Origin: Nostoc piscinale CENA21 | GTDB taxonomy: Bacteria > Cyanobacteriota > Cyanobacteriia > Cyanobacteriales > Nostocaceae | DNA: 64,000 bases | Assembly (NCBI RefSeq): GCF_001298445.1 | Contig: NZ_CP012036.1 | Coordinates: 4,514,158 to 4,578,157 of the forward strand | Reading direction: 5' to 3' | In this document: piece after piece, positions 8,747-17,809 of the stretch | How the letters are laid out: every line of letters starts with the position of its first letter | Position numbering within the stretch: the first letter of the stretch is position 1 | Notes under the pieces: generated by a model | The model's database searches: none | What the model saw: the letters and a program-made list of their open reading frames with translations, nothing else | Told to the model about the DNA's origin: nothing | Program-made: the position numbers and the translations under genes

Positions 8747-9211
8747 CTAATTACCAGAAGATGATATCGTTGCTTGATTTTCTGGTAATTTGGGAGAAAT
8801 TGCTTTGGTAATCCAAGTTGTGATGATATGAGATAACACTCCCATCGGCCCAGCAAATAAACAAAGTATCAGGGAATGAATTGTCCAAACTCCAGTTTTT
8901 TGACCTTCCCAATAAATAAATCTGCCAACAAACAAATCCATGACTAAAAAATGAATCCAACCTGTGGCAGCAGCTTTTTCATCAGCAAAAAATCGAGCTA
9001 TATCCGCTAGTTGGGGATTAGATAAAGCTTGGGCATTTTCTGGGGTAATGCTGGTAATAAATAAGTACAAATATGCTCCAGCTAAAGGCACAAATGGAAT
9101 ATATGATTCCATAATTCGCTTTGTAACTTTCCAGTTGGGTAGGAGAATTATCAATGCCCAAAAGGGTAAAACGAATAAATTGGCAATGTCAAATAATTGG
9201 GAGATGGTCAT
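8747..9211 (-). CDS. ABA4-like (DUF4281) membrane protein
   Basis: 154 residues with about four membrane segments (near 8-24, 38-55, 85-100 and 112-132). The pattern LFVLPFWALIILLPNW, then GWIHFLVMDLFVGRFIYWEG and GPMGVLSHI, is that of the DUF4281/ABA4 family. In plants ABA4 is needed for neoxanthin formation; cyanobacterial members are related, but their role, possibly in carotenoid metabolism, is not settled. It is a single gene, convergent with the transpeptidase. Confidence 0.75.
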   Translation of the reverse strand: MTISQLFDIANLFVLPFWALIILLPNWKVTKRIMESYIPFVPLAGAYLYLFITSITPENAQALSNPQLADIARFFADEKAAATGWIHFLVMDLFVGRFIYWEGQKTGVWTIHSLILCLFAGPMGVLSHIITTWITKAISPKLPENQATISSSGN

Positions 9212-9327
9212 ACAAGAAGGTTAAAGATTTGGAATTAGGAGGGTATTACGTTATTTGGGGATAAGGGGAACAAGGGAGATAAGGTTTGATTGTCTACTGA
9301 TACCTTAAATAGCAAACGTAGAATAAC

Positions 9328-10368
9328 TTACAAAGCTACGAGTTGCGATTCTATTTCTGTGGAGTTCAAATCACGACCGATAAAGACTAAGCGAGTTTGT
9401 CTTGTTTCTTTTGCTTGCCAAGGACGGTCGTAAAATTTTTCAAAGCGGTTTCCTACGCCTTGCATAACTAGGCGCATGGGTTTATTGGGAACTGCGACAA
9501 AGCCTTTGATGCGGTAGATTTCTTGTTTATCTACCAGATTTTGTAACTTTTGTTGGAGTTTTTCTGGGTCGAAGGCGCGGTCTAAAATGACGTGTGTGGA
9601 GGTGATTTCGTCGTCGTGGTCGTGGTCTTCTTCGCTGTCGTGATGGCTGGGACGGCTATCTAAGTTATCTTCGACGGCGGCTTGTAATCCTAATAATACG
9701 GCTGGATCGATTTGACCGCGATCGCTCTCGACCATTTTCACTACTCTGGGCAATTCTTGTTTGACTAATTGTTCGACTTGTGCTTTAGTTTCGTTATCTA
9801 CTAAGTCAGTTTTACTCAACACTACTAAGTCTGCACAGGCGAGTTGGTCTTCAAATAACTCTTGCAAAGGTGTTTCATGTTCTAGGCTATCATCTGCTTG
9901 GCGTTGGGCAGCGATCGCTTCTAAATCACTAGCAAATGTCCCAGCCGCTACAGCTGCACAGTCTACTACCGTAATTACTGCATCTACGGTTGCAGCATTG
10001 CGAATTTCTTGCCAACGAAAGGCTTTAACTAGTGGTTTGGGTAAAGCTAACCCAGATGTTTCAATCACAATGCAGTCAATGTTGTCTCGCCGTTTGATTA
10101 ACTCTTGCATTGTGGGATAAAACTCTTCCTGCACAGTGCAGCACAGACAGCCATTGGTTAACTCAAAAATATTACTTTCGCCAGCTTCATCTTCGGGGCA
10201 GATTAGACAAGATTTCAACAACTCGCCATCAATACCCAGTTCGCCAAATTCATTGACTAAGACGGCGATGCGACGACCTTGGTTATTTTGTAAGAGGTGG
10301 CGAATTAGGCTGGTTTTACCACTACCTAAGAAGCCTGTAATGACTGTGACGGGGATTTTTGTTGCCAT
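9328..10368 (-). CDS. cobW: CobW/COG0523-type G3E GTPase metallochaperone
   Basis: 346 residues. P-loop GFLGSGKT at 12-19, the metal-binding CLCC motif at 74-77 that defines the COG0523 group, a G3-like ETSG, and G4 SKTD. A His/Asp/Glu-rich stretch at about 239-254 (SHHDSEEDHDHDDE) is a probable second metal site. The C-terminal CobW_C domain runs from about 255. These GTPases insert or traffic metals (Co, Zn and others). The sequence does not show which, and no cobalamin or Zur-type genes are adjacent, so the symbol denotes the family. Confidence 0.8.
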   Translation of the reverse strand: MATKIPVTVITGFLGSGKTSLIRHLLQNNQGRRIAVLVNEFGELGIDGELLKSCLICPEDEAGESNIFELTNGCLCCTVQEEFYPTMQELIKRRDNIDCIVIETSGLALPKPLVKAFRWQEIRNAATVDAVITVVDCAAVAAGTFASDLEAIAAQRQADDSLEHETPLQELFEDQLACADLVVLSKTDLVDNETKAQVEQLVKQELPRVVKMVESDRGQIDPAVLLGLQAAVEDNLDSRPSHHDSEEDHDHDDEITSTHVILDRAFDPEKLQQKLQNLVDKQEIYRIKGFVAVPNKPMRLVMQGVGNRFEKFYDRPWQAKETRQTRLVFIGRDLNSTEIESQLVAL

Positions 10369-10412
10369 GTTTTTACTTCAAGGGAAATGGGGAAGAGGGA
10401 ATAGGGAATGGC

Positions 10413-10575
10413 TAGTACAACAAGGCAAAAGTAAAAAATGAGCCACTGCGTTGGGCGGGTTTCCCGACTTGAAGCAAGTGGCGAACTCACAAGAGGCAAA
10501 AGGAAAAAGAAAGAACAGTGATACCACAAGCCTTTTAGCTCCTTATGGTCTGTTTATTTACGCCGACCTGTACTA
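10413..10575. repeat. MITE-like element, long copy with a nested repeat
   Basis: It is bounded by TAGTACA (10413-10419) and TGTACTA (10569-10575). Read on the minus strand, the outer parts match the 109-bp copy at 44865-44973 closely: GGCGTAAATAAACAGACCAT, then AAAAGGCTTGTGGTA, then TTCTTTCTTTTTCCTTTT. It differs by about 54 extra bases near the other end, which contain a palindromic sequence related to the hairpin at 1362-1396. No transposase is encoded. It sits in the 511-bp gap between the CobW and DUF2157 genes. Confidence 0.7.
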
Positions 10576-10800
10576 GTTAATGTTCATCTCTCCATTCGCT
10601 GTTCTCACTGCTTCGGCTTGGTAATTTTATCTAATTACAACTCTGAATAAAAGACAATCTTTGTGCTGAAGTCCTGAACAAAAATCCCTATGTTCCATAT
10701 CACTCAATTCTGAGAACTTACGTAGGGCTTACTAAGTAAGTCGGTGGGAAAAAACCAAACTATGTTAAGAAAGGTCAATTAAGCTAAAATCCTCTTTACT

Positions 10801-10828
10801 CCTGCCTTCTGCCTCCTGCCTCCTGCCT
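10801..10828. repeat. STRR heptamer array (CCTGCCT)4
   Basis: Four tandem 7-mers: CCTGCCT, TCTGCCT, CCTGCCT and CCTGCCT. This matches the short tandemly repeated repetitive sequences known from heterocystous cyanobacteria. It lies in the gap downstream of the DUF2157 gene, which otherwise holds nothing beyond the MITE-like copy. Confidence 0.75.
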
Positions 10829-10879
10829 TTTTCTAACTACAATTATTTACACTATTCTACTTATCTTGCCAAAAAATTA

Positions 10880-11920
10880 TTACTCTCTGGGTAAATAGCG
10901 TCTCACATTATCTGGTAATAAACTTTCTAGAAAGACTTCAATCTTCCTACTATTGCGTTGATATACAGTTCCTAAATAGATGATAAATATTCCTACAATT
11001 GTGAGCGCAAAGGGAAATAATATAGCATTTTTAAAGATGCTGTAAGCCAGGTGTCCTAAATAACCAAAAACACCCATCCCCCCAAACACAATAAATACTT
11101 TTCGTTTTAACAATACCGACAACAATATTAAACCTAAATTAATCAAACAATAGATGAATTTTTGCAATTCATTACTGTCGCCCATTAAAGTTAAACCCCA
11201 CCAAAAGGCAAGTAACCCAAACAAATATAGCCAAAAAGCATAATCTCCATCGCGTCTACGAGTGCGGATATCTACTAGATAAGCAATCACAATACAAGCA
11301 ATACCAAACCATACAGAAACAGATAGCCTTAGCTGCCAATTGTAGTTTTTTTCCCCAAATAATAATGGTGTGATATCCATAGACATAAAATACAGAGAAA
11401 AGGCTATGGGAGCGATTAAAAAAGGAAAACGCACAAACTTGATGGCAATTAAACCTGCGATGATAGTTCCTAACTCCATCAAAAACCAACTGCCTTTAAT
11501 CCAAGTATAAAAATCTTGATATGTACCGGGGTTGTCTTGAAGCCAAAATCCTGTTGCACGTTGCAGTCCATAAATTGCCAAAGGAGTCAAGGAAACTGCA
11601 ATGGTAAATAGCAAACCTCCAGGAATTTTCATCTGTTGTCGCCACCAAAGATTGCTTCCTGCAAGTACAAAGCATAAGGCATAAATGCTGGCTAACAAAA
11701 AAATCCCACCGCCACCAAATGATTCCCATGCTAATGTCATGAACCATGTCATAGCTGAGATAACAATTAATGCCCCAAAGTAATAACTAACATTGACAAA
11801 ATTAAATTGTGGGCGCTCACTATTACGCATAGAAAGTGCATTCCACAACGCATCAGCTTGTTCTGCCGTAATTAAGCCTTGGGAAACCGCCCAATCTAAA
11901 TCTTCCCGATAAATTTTCAT
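10880..11920 (-). CDS. DUF2157 multi-pass membrane protein
   Basis: 346 residues. The N-terminal 40 residues (MKIYREDLDWAVSQGLITAE, then QADALWNAL) are the soluble helical head typical of DUF2157 proteins. It is followed by roughly nine to ten hydrophobic membrane segments from about residue 45 to 325 and a short basic tail. No catalytic motif is visible. Function unknown; the family is often found in cell-envelope contexts. It is monocistronic, with about 200 bp to the divergent acetyltransferase gene. Confidence 0.7.
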   Translation of the reverse strand: MKIYREDLDWAVSQGLITAEQADALWNALSMRNSERPQFNFVNVSYYFGALIVISAMTWFMTLAWESFGGGGIFLLASIYALCFVLAGSNLWWRQQMKIPGGLLFTIAVSLTPLAIYGLQRATGFWLQDNPGTYQDFYTWIKGSWFLMELGTIIAGLIAIKFVRFPFLIAPIAFSLYFMSMDITPLLFGEKNYNWQLRLSVSVWFGIACIVIAYLVDIRTRRRDGDYAFWLYLFGLLAFWWGLTLMGDSNELQKFIYCLINLGLILLSVLLKRKVFIVFGGMGVFGYLGHLAYSIFKNAILFPFALTIVGIFIIYLGTVYQRNSRKIEVFLESLLPDNVRRYLPRE

Positions 11921-12128
11921 GGTTTTGAGCCAGATTTAACAGCTTGTTGATTGAAGACTATTTTCAGCAGATTCAGATTTTAATTGCAAAAATAATAGTA
12001 TGAGGCAATAGCGACGGTGGGAGAAATGATTGCCACACATGGTTAATGCTTTTAAGGTACAGGCTATCATATCAAGTTATAGTATTTTTTTAGTAATCGC
12101 AGCATTCTACCATCAGCAAATTTAGAAT

Positions 12129-12677
12129 ATGGATGATTCGATTCGTCTCCTCACACCCGAAGATGAACCTTTTTTATGGCAAATGCTGTGCGAAGCGGCG
12201 CACATACAACAAGAAGGTAAAACTATTCAGGATGCAATGAATAATCCTGATTTGGCTAGATATGTTCAAGGTTGGGGACGCAAAGATGATTTGGGCTTTG
12301 TTGCTATCAATACCACCATTCATCAACCTGTGGGAGCAGCGTGGATTAGGTTATTAACAGGTGAAAATCGAGGATATGGCTATATTGATGATTTTACACC
12401 GGAACTGGCGATCGCAACTCTCCCTGAATATCGCAATCAAGGTATAGGTACAAAATTACTCACTCATTTACTCACAGCCGCCAGAACATCTTACCCAGCC
12501 ATATCACTCAGTATTAGAAGCACAAATCCGGCTTTGCAGCTATATCAAAGATTCGGTTGGCAAGTTCTCCCTCATAGTGAAACTGTGAACCGCGTTGGAG
12601 GTATTTCTTTCAAGATGAAACTAGATTTTCATCCCAAGTTGCAGTCACAAATAGTAACCAGGGGTATAGGGGTGTAA
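12129..12677 (+). CDS. GNAT-family N-acetyltransferase
   Basis: 182 residues. The acetyl-CoA binding motif is TLPEYRNQGIGTKLLTHLL (about 97-115, with the RNQGIG loop), followed by the SIRSTNPALQLYQRFGW segment that forms the last strands. The N-terminal half (MDDSIRLLTPEDEPFLWQML) is also typical of GNAT enzymes. The acceptor substrate is unknown. The reverse complement of its 3' sequence GGTGTAAGG recurs as CCTACACC just downstream, giving a weak hairpin. Confidence 0.78.
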   Translation: MDDSIRLLTPEDEPFLWQMLCEAAHIQQEGKTIQDAMNNPDLARYVQGWGRKDDLGFVAINTTIHQPVGAAWIRLLTGENRGYGYIDDFTPELAIATLPEYRNQGIGTKLLTHLLTAARTSYPAISLSIRSTNPALQLYQRFGWQVLPHSETVNRVGGISFKMKLDFHPKLQSQIVTRGIGV

Positions 12678-12840
12678 GGCTTTTAAACACCTACACCTTT
12701 CTTGAGAACCTTAATTGTCTGTTTGGATCAAATAAACAAATTAGGGAGACAATCTTCCTGTGGTTACTTTCATCAAGAAAGCAATCATAGGAACATTGTC
12801 CCTATTTTTTCAAGTCGGTGAAAAGCTTTTGATATGAGCT

Positions 12841-12861
12841 TTTTGACTTTTGACTTTTGAC
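12841..12861. repeat. STRR heptamer array (TTTTGAC)3
   Basis: Three exact tandem copies of TTTTGAC between the convergent acetyltransferase and heme oxygenase genes. Similar degenerate heptamer runs occur at 44946-44964 and 45850-45870. Confidence 0.7.
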
Positions 12862-12890
12862 TTCCGCGTAGCGGTACTAGCCTCTCTAAT

Positions 12891-13607
12891 TTACTCAGCC
12901 GTAGCTAGTTCAGTGCTGCCGCGTGTCTTGCGACGGGTGAGGCTGTTGTACAACATCATGCCGATCGCTTTGATTAAGTTGCCTTCTAATTCTTGGAACA
13001 TCTTCATGTTCATTCCGAAGGCTGCATTGGCTTCATCCACGATGCGATCGCCTGTGGCATCATCAATGGGTAGTTCGTCTAATGTTTGACGATACTTTGC
13101 TTTAAATCCCTTCTCATCAGGAATTTCCGCAAACTCATAAAAGGCGGTTCCTTGTCCATCATTCAAGTTCATTGCGGTCACGGCAATGTTCTTGAGAATT
13201 TGTCCCCCAGATAAATCACCCAAGTAACGGGTGTAAGAATGAGCAATTAATAATTCTGGTTCTGTCGCAGAAATTTCGCGGATGCGTTGCACATAAGCTT
13301 CACCGGCTGGCGATAGTTTGATTTGTTCACGCCAGTTAGCACCGTAATAAAAGCTTAAGTCTTGCTCTAAAGTCCGCTTGCGGTGTAGTTGGGCAAAATT
13401 AATTTTAGAAACGATGGGGTGTTGGCGATGCTTTTCCATCTCCTCTTCCATTGCCGAGTAGACGAAGTAAAAGTTAGCCACTAATTTCCGGTAGGAACTT
13501 TTTTCTACCACTCCTTTTAAAAAGCACTTGACAAAACCCACATTTTCTGCCATCGTATGGGCTTTTTTGGTGCCGACACGTAACTTGCTGGCTAAATTGC
13601 TGCTCAT
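12891..13607 (-). CDS. ho1: heme oxygenase (biliverdin-forming)
   Basis: 238 residues from the ATG at 13607, chosen because AAGGTGAG lies about 10 bases upstream; an upstream GTG at 13622 overlaps this site. The proximal heme-ligand His17 is in TKKAHTMAENV, and the distal-helix signature GDLSGGQIL is intact. The enzyme opens heme with ferredoxin-supplied electrons to biliverdin IX-alpha, the precursor of phycobilins for the phycobilisomes and phytochromes. The length fits the cyanobacterial HO1 form. No bilin reductase gene is adjacent. Confidence 0.92.
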   Translation of the reverse strand: MSSNLASKLRVGTKKAHTMAENVGFVKCFLKGVVEKSSYRKLVANFYFVYSAMEEEMEKHRQHPIVSKINFAQLHRKRTLEQDLSFYYGANWREQIKLSPAGEAYVQRIREISATEPELLIAHSYTRYLGDLSGGQILKNIAVTAMNLNDGQGTAFYEFAEIPDEKGFKAKYRQTLDELPIDDATGDRIVDEANAAFGMNMKMFQELEGNLIKAIGMMLYNSLTRRKTRGSTELATAE

Positions 13608-14079
13608 ATTAAAATTTCTCACCTTGAAAAAGGATGTACCGAGGTTCCGATTTACGAACGGCTAAGAAAGGTCATTAAAAAGTTACATTAAAACTATTTG
13701 ATGAGAATTTATATTAAAAATTTTTAAGCAAGCAGATTGTATACTTTTGTGAAGCTGCATCGGACTGCAAAAGAGTAACTACTCTATTCATTATCAAGGT
13801 TAAAATCTATGATCAGGAATGGCGATCGCTAGAGTTTCTGTATAAAAACTTTACAAACCTCAGAAAAATTTTAGAGACTTTCACTTAAATAAGTCTAGTG
13901 GTAATAGATTTCTCAAAAGAAAAATGAGTATATATTTAAAGTGCTGAGTAATAAGTGCTGAGTGCTGAGTTTAGAGTAAAAATACTAACCTCTAGCCTCT
14001 AGCAAAGCCTACTTGAACTTGTTCAATTAAAAAGTAAAGTAAAATTTTCCAGTGTTATGGTGTGGGGTGTTTAAATATT
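13608..14079. other. divergent promoter region, ho1/glmM
   Basis: About 470 bp between divergent genes. It contains GTGCTGA heptamers (13941-13947, and two in tandem at 13955-13968) and an isolated HIP1-like site. No gene is seen. Promoters for both flanking genes must lie here, but I cannot place them. Confidence 0.5.
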
Positions 14080-15549
14080 ATGGTGTCATCAATAACTCGA
14101 ACTCAAGGCAACATCCGAGGTCTTGCTGTCGCAGAATCTAATCATGGAGAAACAGCACTGAACGAGAACTTGGCGTTTAGTTTGATATCATTACCCGCGA
14201 CTCCTCTGTTTGGGACAGATGGGATTCGGGGCAAGGTAGGAGAATTACTGAATGCACCTTTGGCTTTACAAATAGGTTTTTGGACGGGTGTAGTTTTACG
14301 GAATCATGCAGGTGAAACAAGACCAGTAATTCTGGGACAAGATTCGCGTAACTCTAGCGATATGTTGGCAATGGCTTTGAGTGCGGGGTTAACAGCTGCT
14401 GGTATCGAAGTTTGGTATTTGGGCTTATGTCCTACTCCTTGCGTCTCCTATCTTACCAGCATGAGTGAAGCGATCGGCGGCGTGATGATTTCTGCCAGTC
14501 ACAATCCACCGGAAGACAATGGAATTAAAGTTTTTGGTGCCGATGGTGGCAAGTTACCCCAAGCATTACAAGCCGAAATTGAAGCCGGATTGCGTGGTAA
14601 GTTACCAGTTACAGGTGGGATGAATTGCGGCAGACATTATTCTCGGCAGCAGTTAGTGAGTGATTACAGCCAAGCTTTAAAACAACCATTACAGCGTGAT
14701 GGAAGTCTGCAAGGAATGAAGATTGTTTTAGATTTGGCTTGGGGTGCAGCCGTTGGGTTAGCACCACAAGTATTTATGGAAATGGGTGCAGAAGTTATCT
14801 GCTTACATAATGCCGCAGATGGCGATCGCATCAACGTTGATTGTGGTTCTACTCACCTGGATATTTTGCAAGCCGCCGTTCAAGAACATCATGCTGATAT
14901 CGGCTTTGCCTTTGATGGTGATGCCGATCGCGTGTTAGCTGTAGATAATACAGGCAGACAAGTTAATGGCGACTATATCCTTTATTTGTGGGGTCGTCAC
15001 TTGCAACAACAGCAACAACTCCCCGATAACCTGATAGTTTCTACCGTTATGGCGAACTTAGGGTTTGAACGTGCTTGGCAACAACAAGGTGGTAAATTGA
15101 TTCGTACCGCCGTTGGTGATCAATATGTGCAAGCCGAAATGTTGCGGACTGGGGGAATGCTAGGCGGCGAACAATCTGGTCATATTTTGTGTAGACATTA
15201 TGGCTTGACTGGCGATGGTTTATTAACCGCCTTGCATATAGCCAACTTAGTCAAACAAACTGGTGTTTCCTTGGGTGAATTAGTAGACCAAAGCTTTCAG
15301 ACTTATCCCCAATTATTAAAGAATGTCAGAGTTGTAGATCGCGATCGCCGTTTGAGTTGGCAAGAATGTCAAGCTGTTCAAGATGCGATCGCACTAGCCG
15401 AAGCTGCAATGGGTGATAGTGGTAGAATCTTAGTCCGCGCCTCTGGTACAGAACCAGTCATCAGAGTCATGGTGGAAGCTGCTGATGCTGAACTTGCCCA
15501 ACATTGGACAAATGAATTAGTCGCCAAAGTTCAACAGCACTTGGCGTAA
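14080..15549 (+). CDS. glmM: phosphoglucosamine mutase
   Basis: 489 residues from the ATG at 14080; a GTG at 14062 is also in frame. It converts glucosamine-6-phosphate to glucosamine-1-phosphate for UDP-GlcNAc and cell-wall synthesis. The active phosphoserine is Ser140 in ISASHNPPEDNGIK, the metal-binding loop is FDGDADR, the sugar-binding loop is GGEQSGH, and the C-terminal phosphate loop is RASGTEPVIRVM. The 40-residue N-terminal extension before TPLFGTDGIRGK is longer than in most bacterial GlmM. It ends at a clear intrinsic terminator (15575-15608). Confidence 0.92.
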   Translation: MVSSITRTQGNIRGLAVAESNHGETALNENLAFSLISLPATPLFGTDGIRGKVGELLNAPLALQIGFWTGVVLRNHAGETRPVILGQDSRNSSDMLAMALSAGLTAAGIEVWYLGLCPTPCVSYLTSMSEAIGGVMISASHNPPEDNGIKVFGADGGKLPQALQAEIEAGLRGKLPVTGGMNCGRHYSRQQLVSDYSQALKQPLQRDGSLQGMKIVLDLAWGAAVGLAPQVFMEMGAEVICLHNAADGDRINVDCGSTHLDILQAAVQEHHADIGFAFDGDADRVLAVDNTGRQVNGDYILYLWGRHLQQQQQLPDNLIVSTVMANLGFERAWQQQGGKLIRTAVGDQYVQAEMLRTGGMLGGEQSGHILCRHYGLTGDGLLTALHIANLVKQTGVSLGELVDQSFQTYPQLLKNVRVVDRDRRLSWQECQAVQDAIALAEAAMGDSGRILVRASGTEPVIRVMVEAADAELAQHWTNELVAKVQQHLA

Positions 15550-15574
15550 GCAATTCTGAGTTATATGAAATTGG

Positions 15575-15608
15575 AAAATCAGGTGAGCAATGCTTACCTG
15601 ATTTTTTA
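15575..15608 (+). terminator. intrinsic terminator after glmM
   Basis: AAAATCAGGTGAGC (15575-15588) pairs with GCTTACCTGATTTT (15592-15605) with one mismatch, a 3-base loop and a T-run through 15607. It separates glmM from the metacaspase gene. Confidence 0.85.
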
Positions 15609-15668
15609 TGTAGCTAGACCAAAATATCGGGAGTAAACGGTAAGAAAATCCAGGTAAAAACTAGTAAT

Positions 15669-15725
15669 ATGTCAGAATTGGAAGCAGCAGTTAAAGCAGT
15701 AGAAAACTTTGTAAGTCAAAAGTAA
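15669..15725 (+). CDS. possible 18-codon leader ORF upstream of metacaspase
   Basis: ATG at 15669 to TAA at 15723-15725 encodes MSELEAAVKAVENFVSQK, an amphipathic-helix-like peptide. It ends nine bases before the metacaspase ATG. The Shine-Dalgarno is weak. It could be a translated leader, a remnant of an N-terminal domain once fused to the metacaspase, or chance. Confidence 0.25.
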   Translation: MSELEAAVKAVENFVSQK

Positions 15726-15734
15726 ACAATTACA

Positions 15735-17405
15735 ATGGCGAAATTTGCATTGCTGATTGGGGTTAGTGAGTACCAACCAGGGTTAAATGCTTTACCTGGG
15801 GCTGTGCAAGATATCAAAGCAATGCAGCGAGTCTTACAGCACTCAGAAATGGGTGATTTTGCCGATGCTGATATGACAGTGCTGGAAAATCCGCCACGCC
15901 ACGTAATGGAAAGAGCAATTGAAAACCTGTTTTCTAATCGTCAAAAAGATGATTTAGTGCTGTTTTATTTCTCTGGACACGGAATTAAAGATGACAGTGG
16001 CAAATTATATTTATCAACTAGCGAAACCAGTAAGTATCAATCGGGTGAACTTATTCAAACTACCGCCACTGCTGCCAGCCTGATACATGGAATGATGGAA
16101 AGAAGCCGTTCTCGGCGACAGGTAATAATTCTAGACTGTTGCTTTAGCGGTGCTTTTGCCGAAGGGATGAAGGCGAAAGATGATAACACTGTAGATATCA
16201 AGAATCAACTAGGAGGAGAAGGAAGGGCGGTACTAACTTCTTCTACGGCTACTCAGTATTCTTTTGAACAAGAAGGCGAAGACTTATCAGTTTACACTCG
16301 CTACATTGTCGAAGGGATTGAGAAAGGTGCAGCTGACACTGATAACGATGGCATGATTTCTGTAGATGAACTGCATGAATATGCTCGTAAAAAGGTGCAG
16401 GAAGCAGCCCCAGCAATGAAACCAGAAATTTATGCTGTAAGGGAAGGCTTTAAAATTAAAATAGCAAAAGCTCCTGTAGGCGATCCGCAATTGGAATACC
16501 GTAAGGAAGTAGAGCAATGTGTCAGGAATGGTAAGGTTTCGGTTATAGGTCGTCGCATTCTCAAACGTCGTCAAAGTGAATTGGGTTTGTCAGTTGAGGT
16601 AGCAGCCCAAATTGAAAACGAAGTTTTGGAACCTTACCGCCAATATCAAGCAAATCTCAGGGAATACGAAGAAGCATTAGCTGAGGCGCTACAGCATGAA
16701 GGAACTCTGAGTCAGCATACAAGAGAAGAACTAAAGCGATTTCAGCAACTTTTACAACTCCGAGATGAAGATATCGATCTGATTGAAGTGCCTGTAGCAA
16801 TAGAAAAAGACACAATCAAACAATCTGAGTTTCTATACCAAAAATCTACTGAGACTTTAATATATAAACTAAGACATCAATTAGTAGACATTACATCTAC
16901 AGAAATAGAACTAGCGGAACAGAAAGAGTACAAAGACGAAGGTTTATTTGAACGTTTTACAGAGAGAGCGATTGAGGCGATAAGGTTAGCGCAGGAAGAA
17001 ACGCTCCGTTTTGGCCATAATTTTATAGGTACAGAACAAATACTCTTAGGACTGATTAGAGAAGAAACTGGTGTTGCTGCTCAAGTGTTGCAATTGAAAG
17101 GTATTAAGCTGGCAGATACTCGTATAGAAGTAGAAAAAATTATTGGACTTGGCAGTGGTTTTGTACCACCAGAACTTCCCTTTACACCAAATGCAAAGAG
17201 GGTTATAGAGTTATCTTTAGAAGAAGCTAAAACACTTAAGCACAATTATGTTAGTACTGGCGATCTGCTTTTGGGTTGTATTAGATTAGAGGAAGGCGTA
17301 GCAGTAAGGGTTTTGGAAAACTTGGGTGTTAATTTACAGAACTTAAGAGAACAAGTTGTACATACGATTAACTTATCTAAAAACAAAAATATACAATCTC
17401 AATAA
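15735..17405 (+). CDS. metacaspase (C14) fused to ClpC-type N-domain
   Basis: 556 residues in four parts. (1) Residues 1-195 are a caspase-fold peptidase with His82 in FSGHG and Cys136 in LDCCFSG; by family knowledge it cleaves after Arg/Lys. (2) Residues 201-212 (DTDNDGMISVDE) form a canonical EF-hand-like calcium loop. (3) Residues 253-352 hold a helical region that appears to repeat twice (REYEEALAEALQ is the clearest part). (4) Residues 404-546 are a double Clp N-repeat nearly identical in pattern to the ClpC N-terminus (FERFTERAIEAI, GHNFIGTEQILLGLI, FTPNAKRVIELS, LLLGCIRLEEGVA). The Clp ATPase modules are absent. The N-domain of ClpC binds adaptors and marked substrates, so here it may bring targets to the protease, or the protease to the Clp machine. 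It stands alone between a terminator and TA remnants. Confidence 0.88.
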   Translation: MAKFALLIGVSEYQPGLNALPGAVQDIKAMQRVLQHSEMGDFADADMTVLENPPRHVMERAIENLFSNRQKDDLVLFYFSGHGIKDDSGKLYLSTSETSKYQSGELIQTTATAASLIHGMMERSRSRRQVIILDCCFSGAFAEGMKAKDDNTVDIKNQLGGEGRAVLTSSTATQYSFEQEGEDLSVYTRYIVEGIEKGAADTDNDGMISVDELHEYARKKVQEAAPAMKPEIYAVREGFKIKIAKAPVGDPQLEYRKEVEQCVRNGKVSVIGRRILKRRQSELGLSVEVAAQIENEVLEPYRQYQANLREYEEALAEALQHEGTLSQHTREELKRFQQLLQLRDEDIDLIEVPVAIEKDTIKQSEFLYQKSTETLIYKLRHQLVDITSTEIELAEQKEYKDEGLFERFTERAIEAIRLAQEETLRFGHNFIGTEQILLGLIREETGVAAQVLQLKGIKLADTRIEVEKIIGLGSGFVPPELPFTPNAKRVIELSLEEAKTLKHNYVSTGDLLLGCIRLEEGVAVRVLENLGVNLQNLREQVVHTINLSKNKNIQSQ

Positions 17406-17584
17406 ACAAAATACAGCAATCCCAACACCTTTGCGTTCGCTCCTTTACAGGCTTCCCTAACAAAACGCTGCGCGAACGCTTTGCTTGAAATGACAGTGTT
17501 TTGCCGACGATTATATCGCTGTTGATTAAAGTGCGATCGCTCTGTCTCTTCCAAACAGCGATCGCCTACGCAGCAGGTGTTATG

Positions 17585-17809
17585 CTAATAATTGAAATCA
17601 ACAATTTCAAGAGGTAGTAAAAATTGTAGTAAAGCGTTACGATTTTTCTCTTGTTGTTGGCTTTTGGCTACTCCATATTCAAGTTCCGCAACAGTAATAG
17701 AGGAGACACCTGCATCAGAAATGCTCAGTGTTTGAAACTTATCTAGCACTTTCTGAGGTTTTTGCTTGATGAGGTAAATGCAAATATTGGTATCAAGCAA
17801 GTATCGCAT
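17585..17809 (-). pseudogene. PIN-domain VapC-like toxin, truncated
   Basis: 74 residues, about half the usual 130 or so. The N-terminal PIN motif MRYLLDTNICIYLI (first catalytic Asp) and the SSITVAELEYGV segment (with the conserved Glu) are present. The frame stops right after VDFNY, so the distal acidic residues of the active site are missing. The bases beyond the stop are HIP1-rich repeat-like sequence, not PIN-coding in any frame. It starts directly at the antitoxin stop codon (TAA/ATG abut at 17810/17809). It is probably inactive as an RNase. Confidence 0.7.

Noticed and set aside
10369..10412. Possible cobalamin riboswitch before cobW
   Set aside because: No B12-box or multi-stem structure is seen in the short leader.
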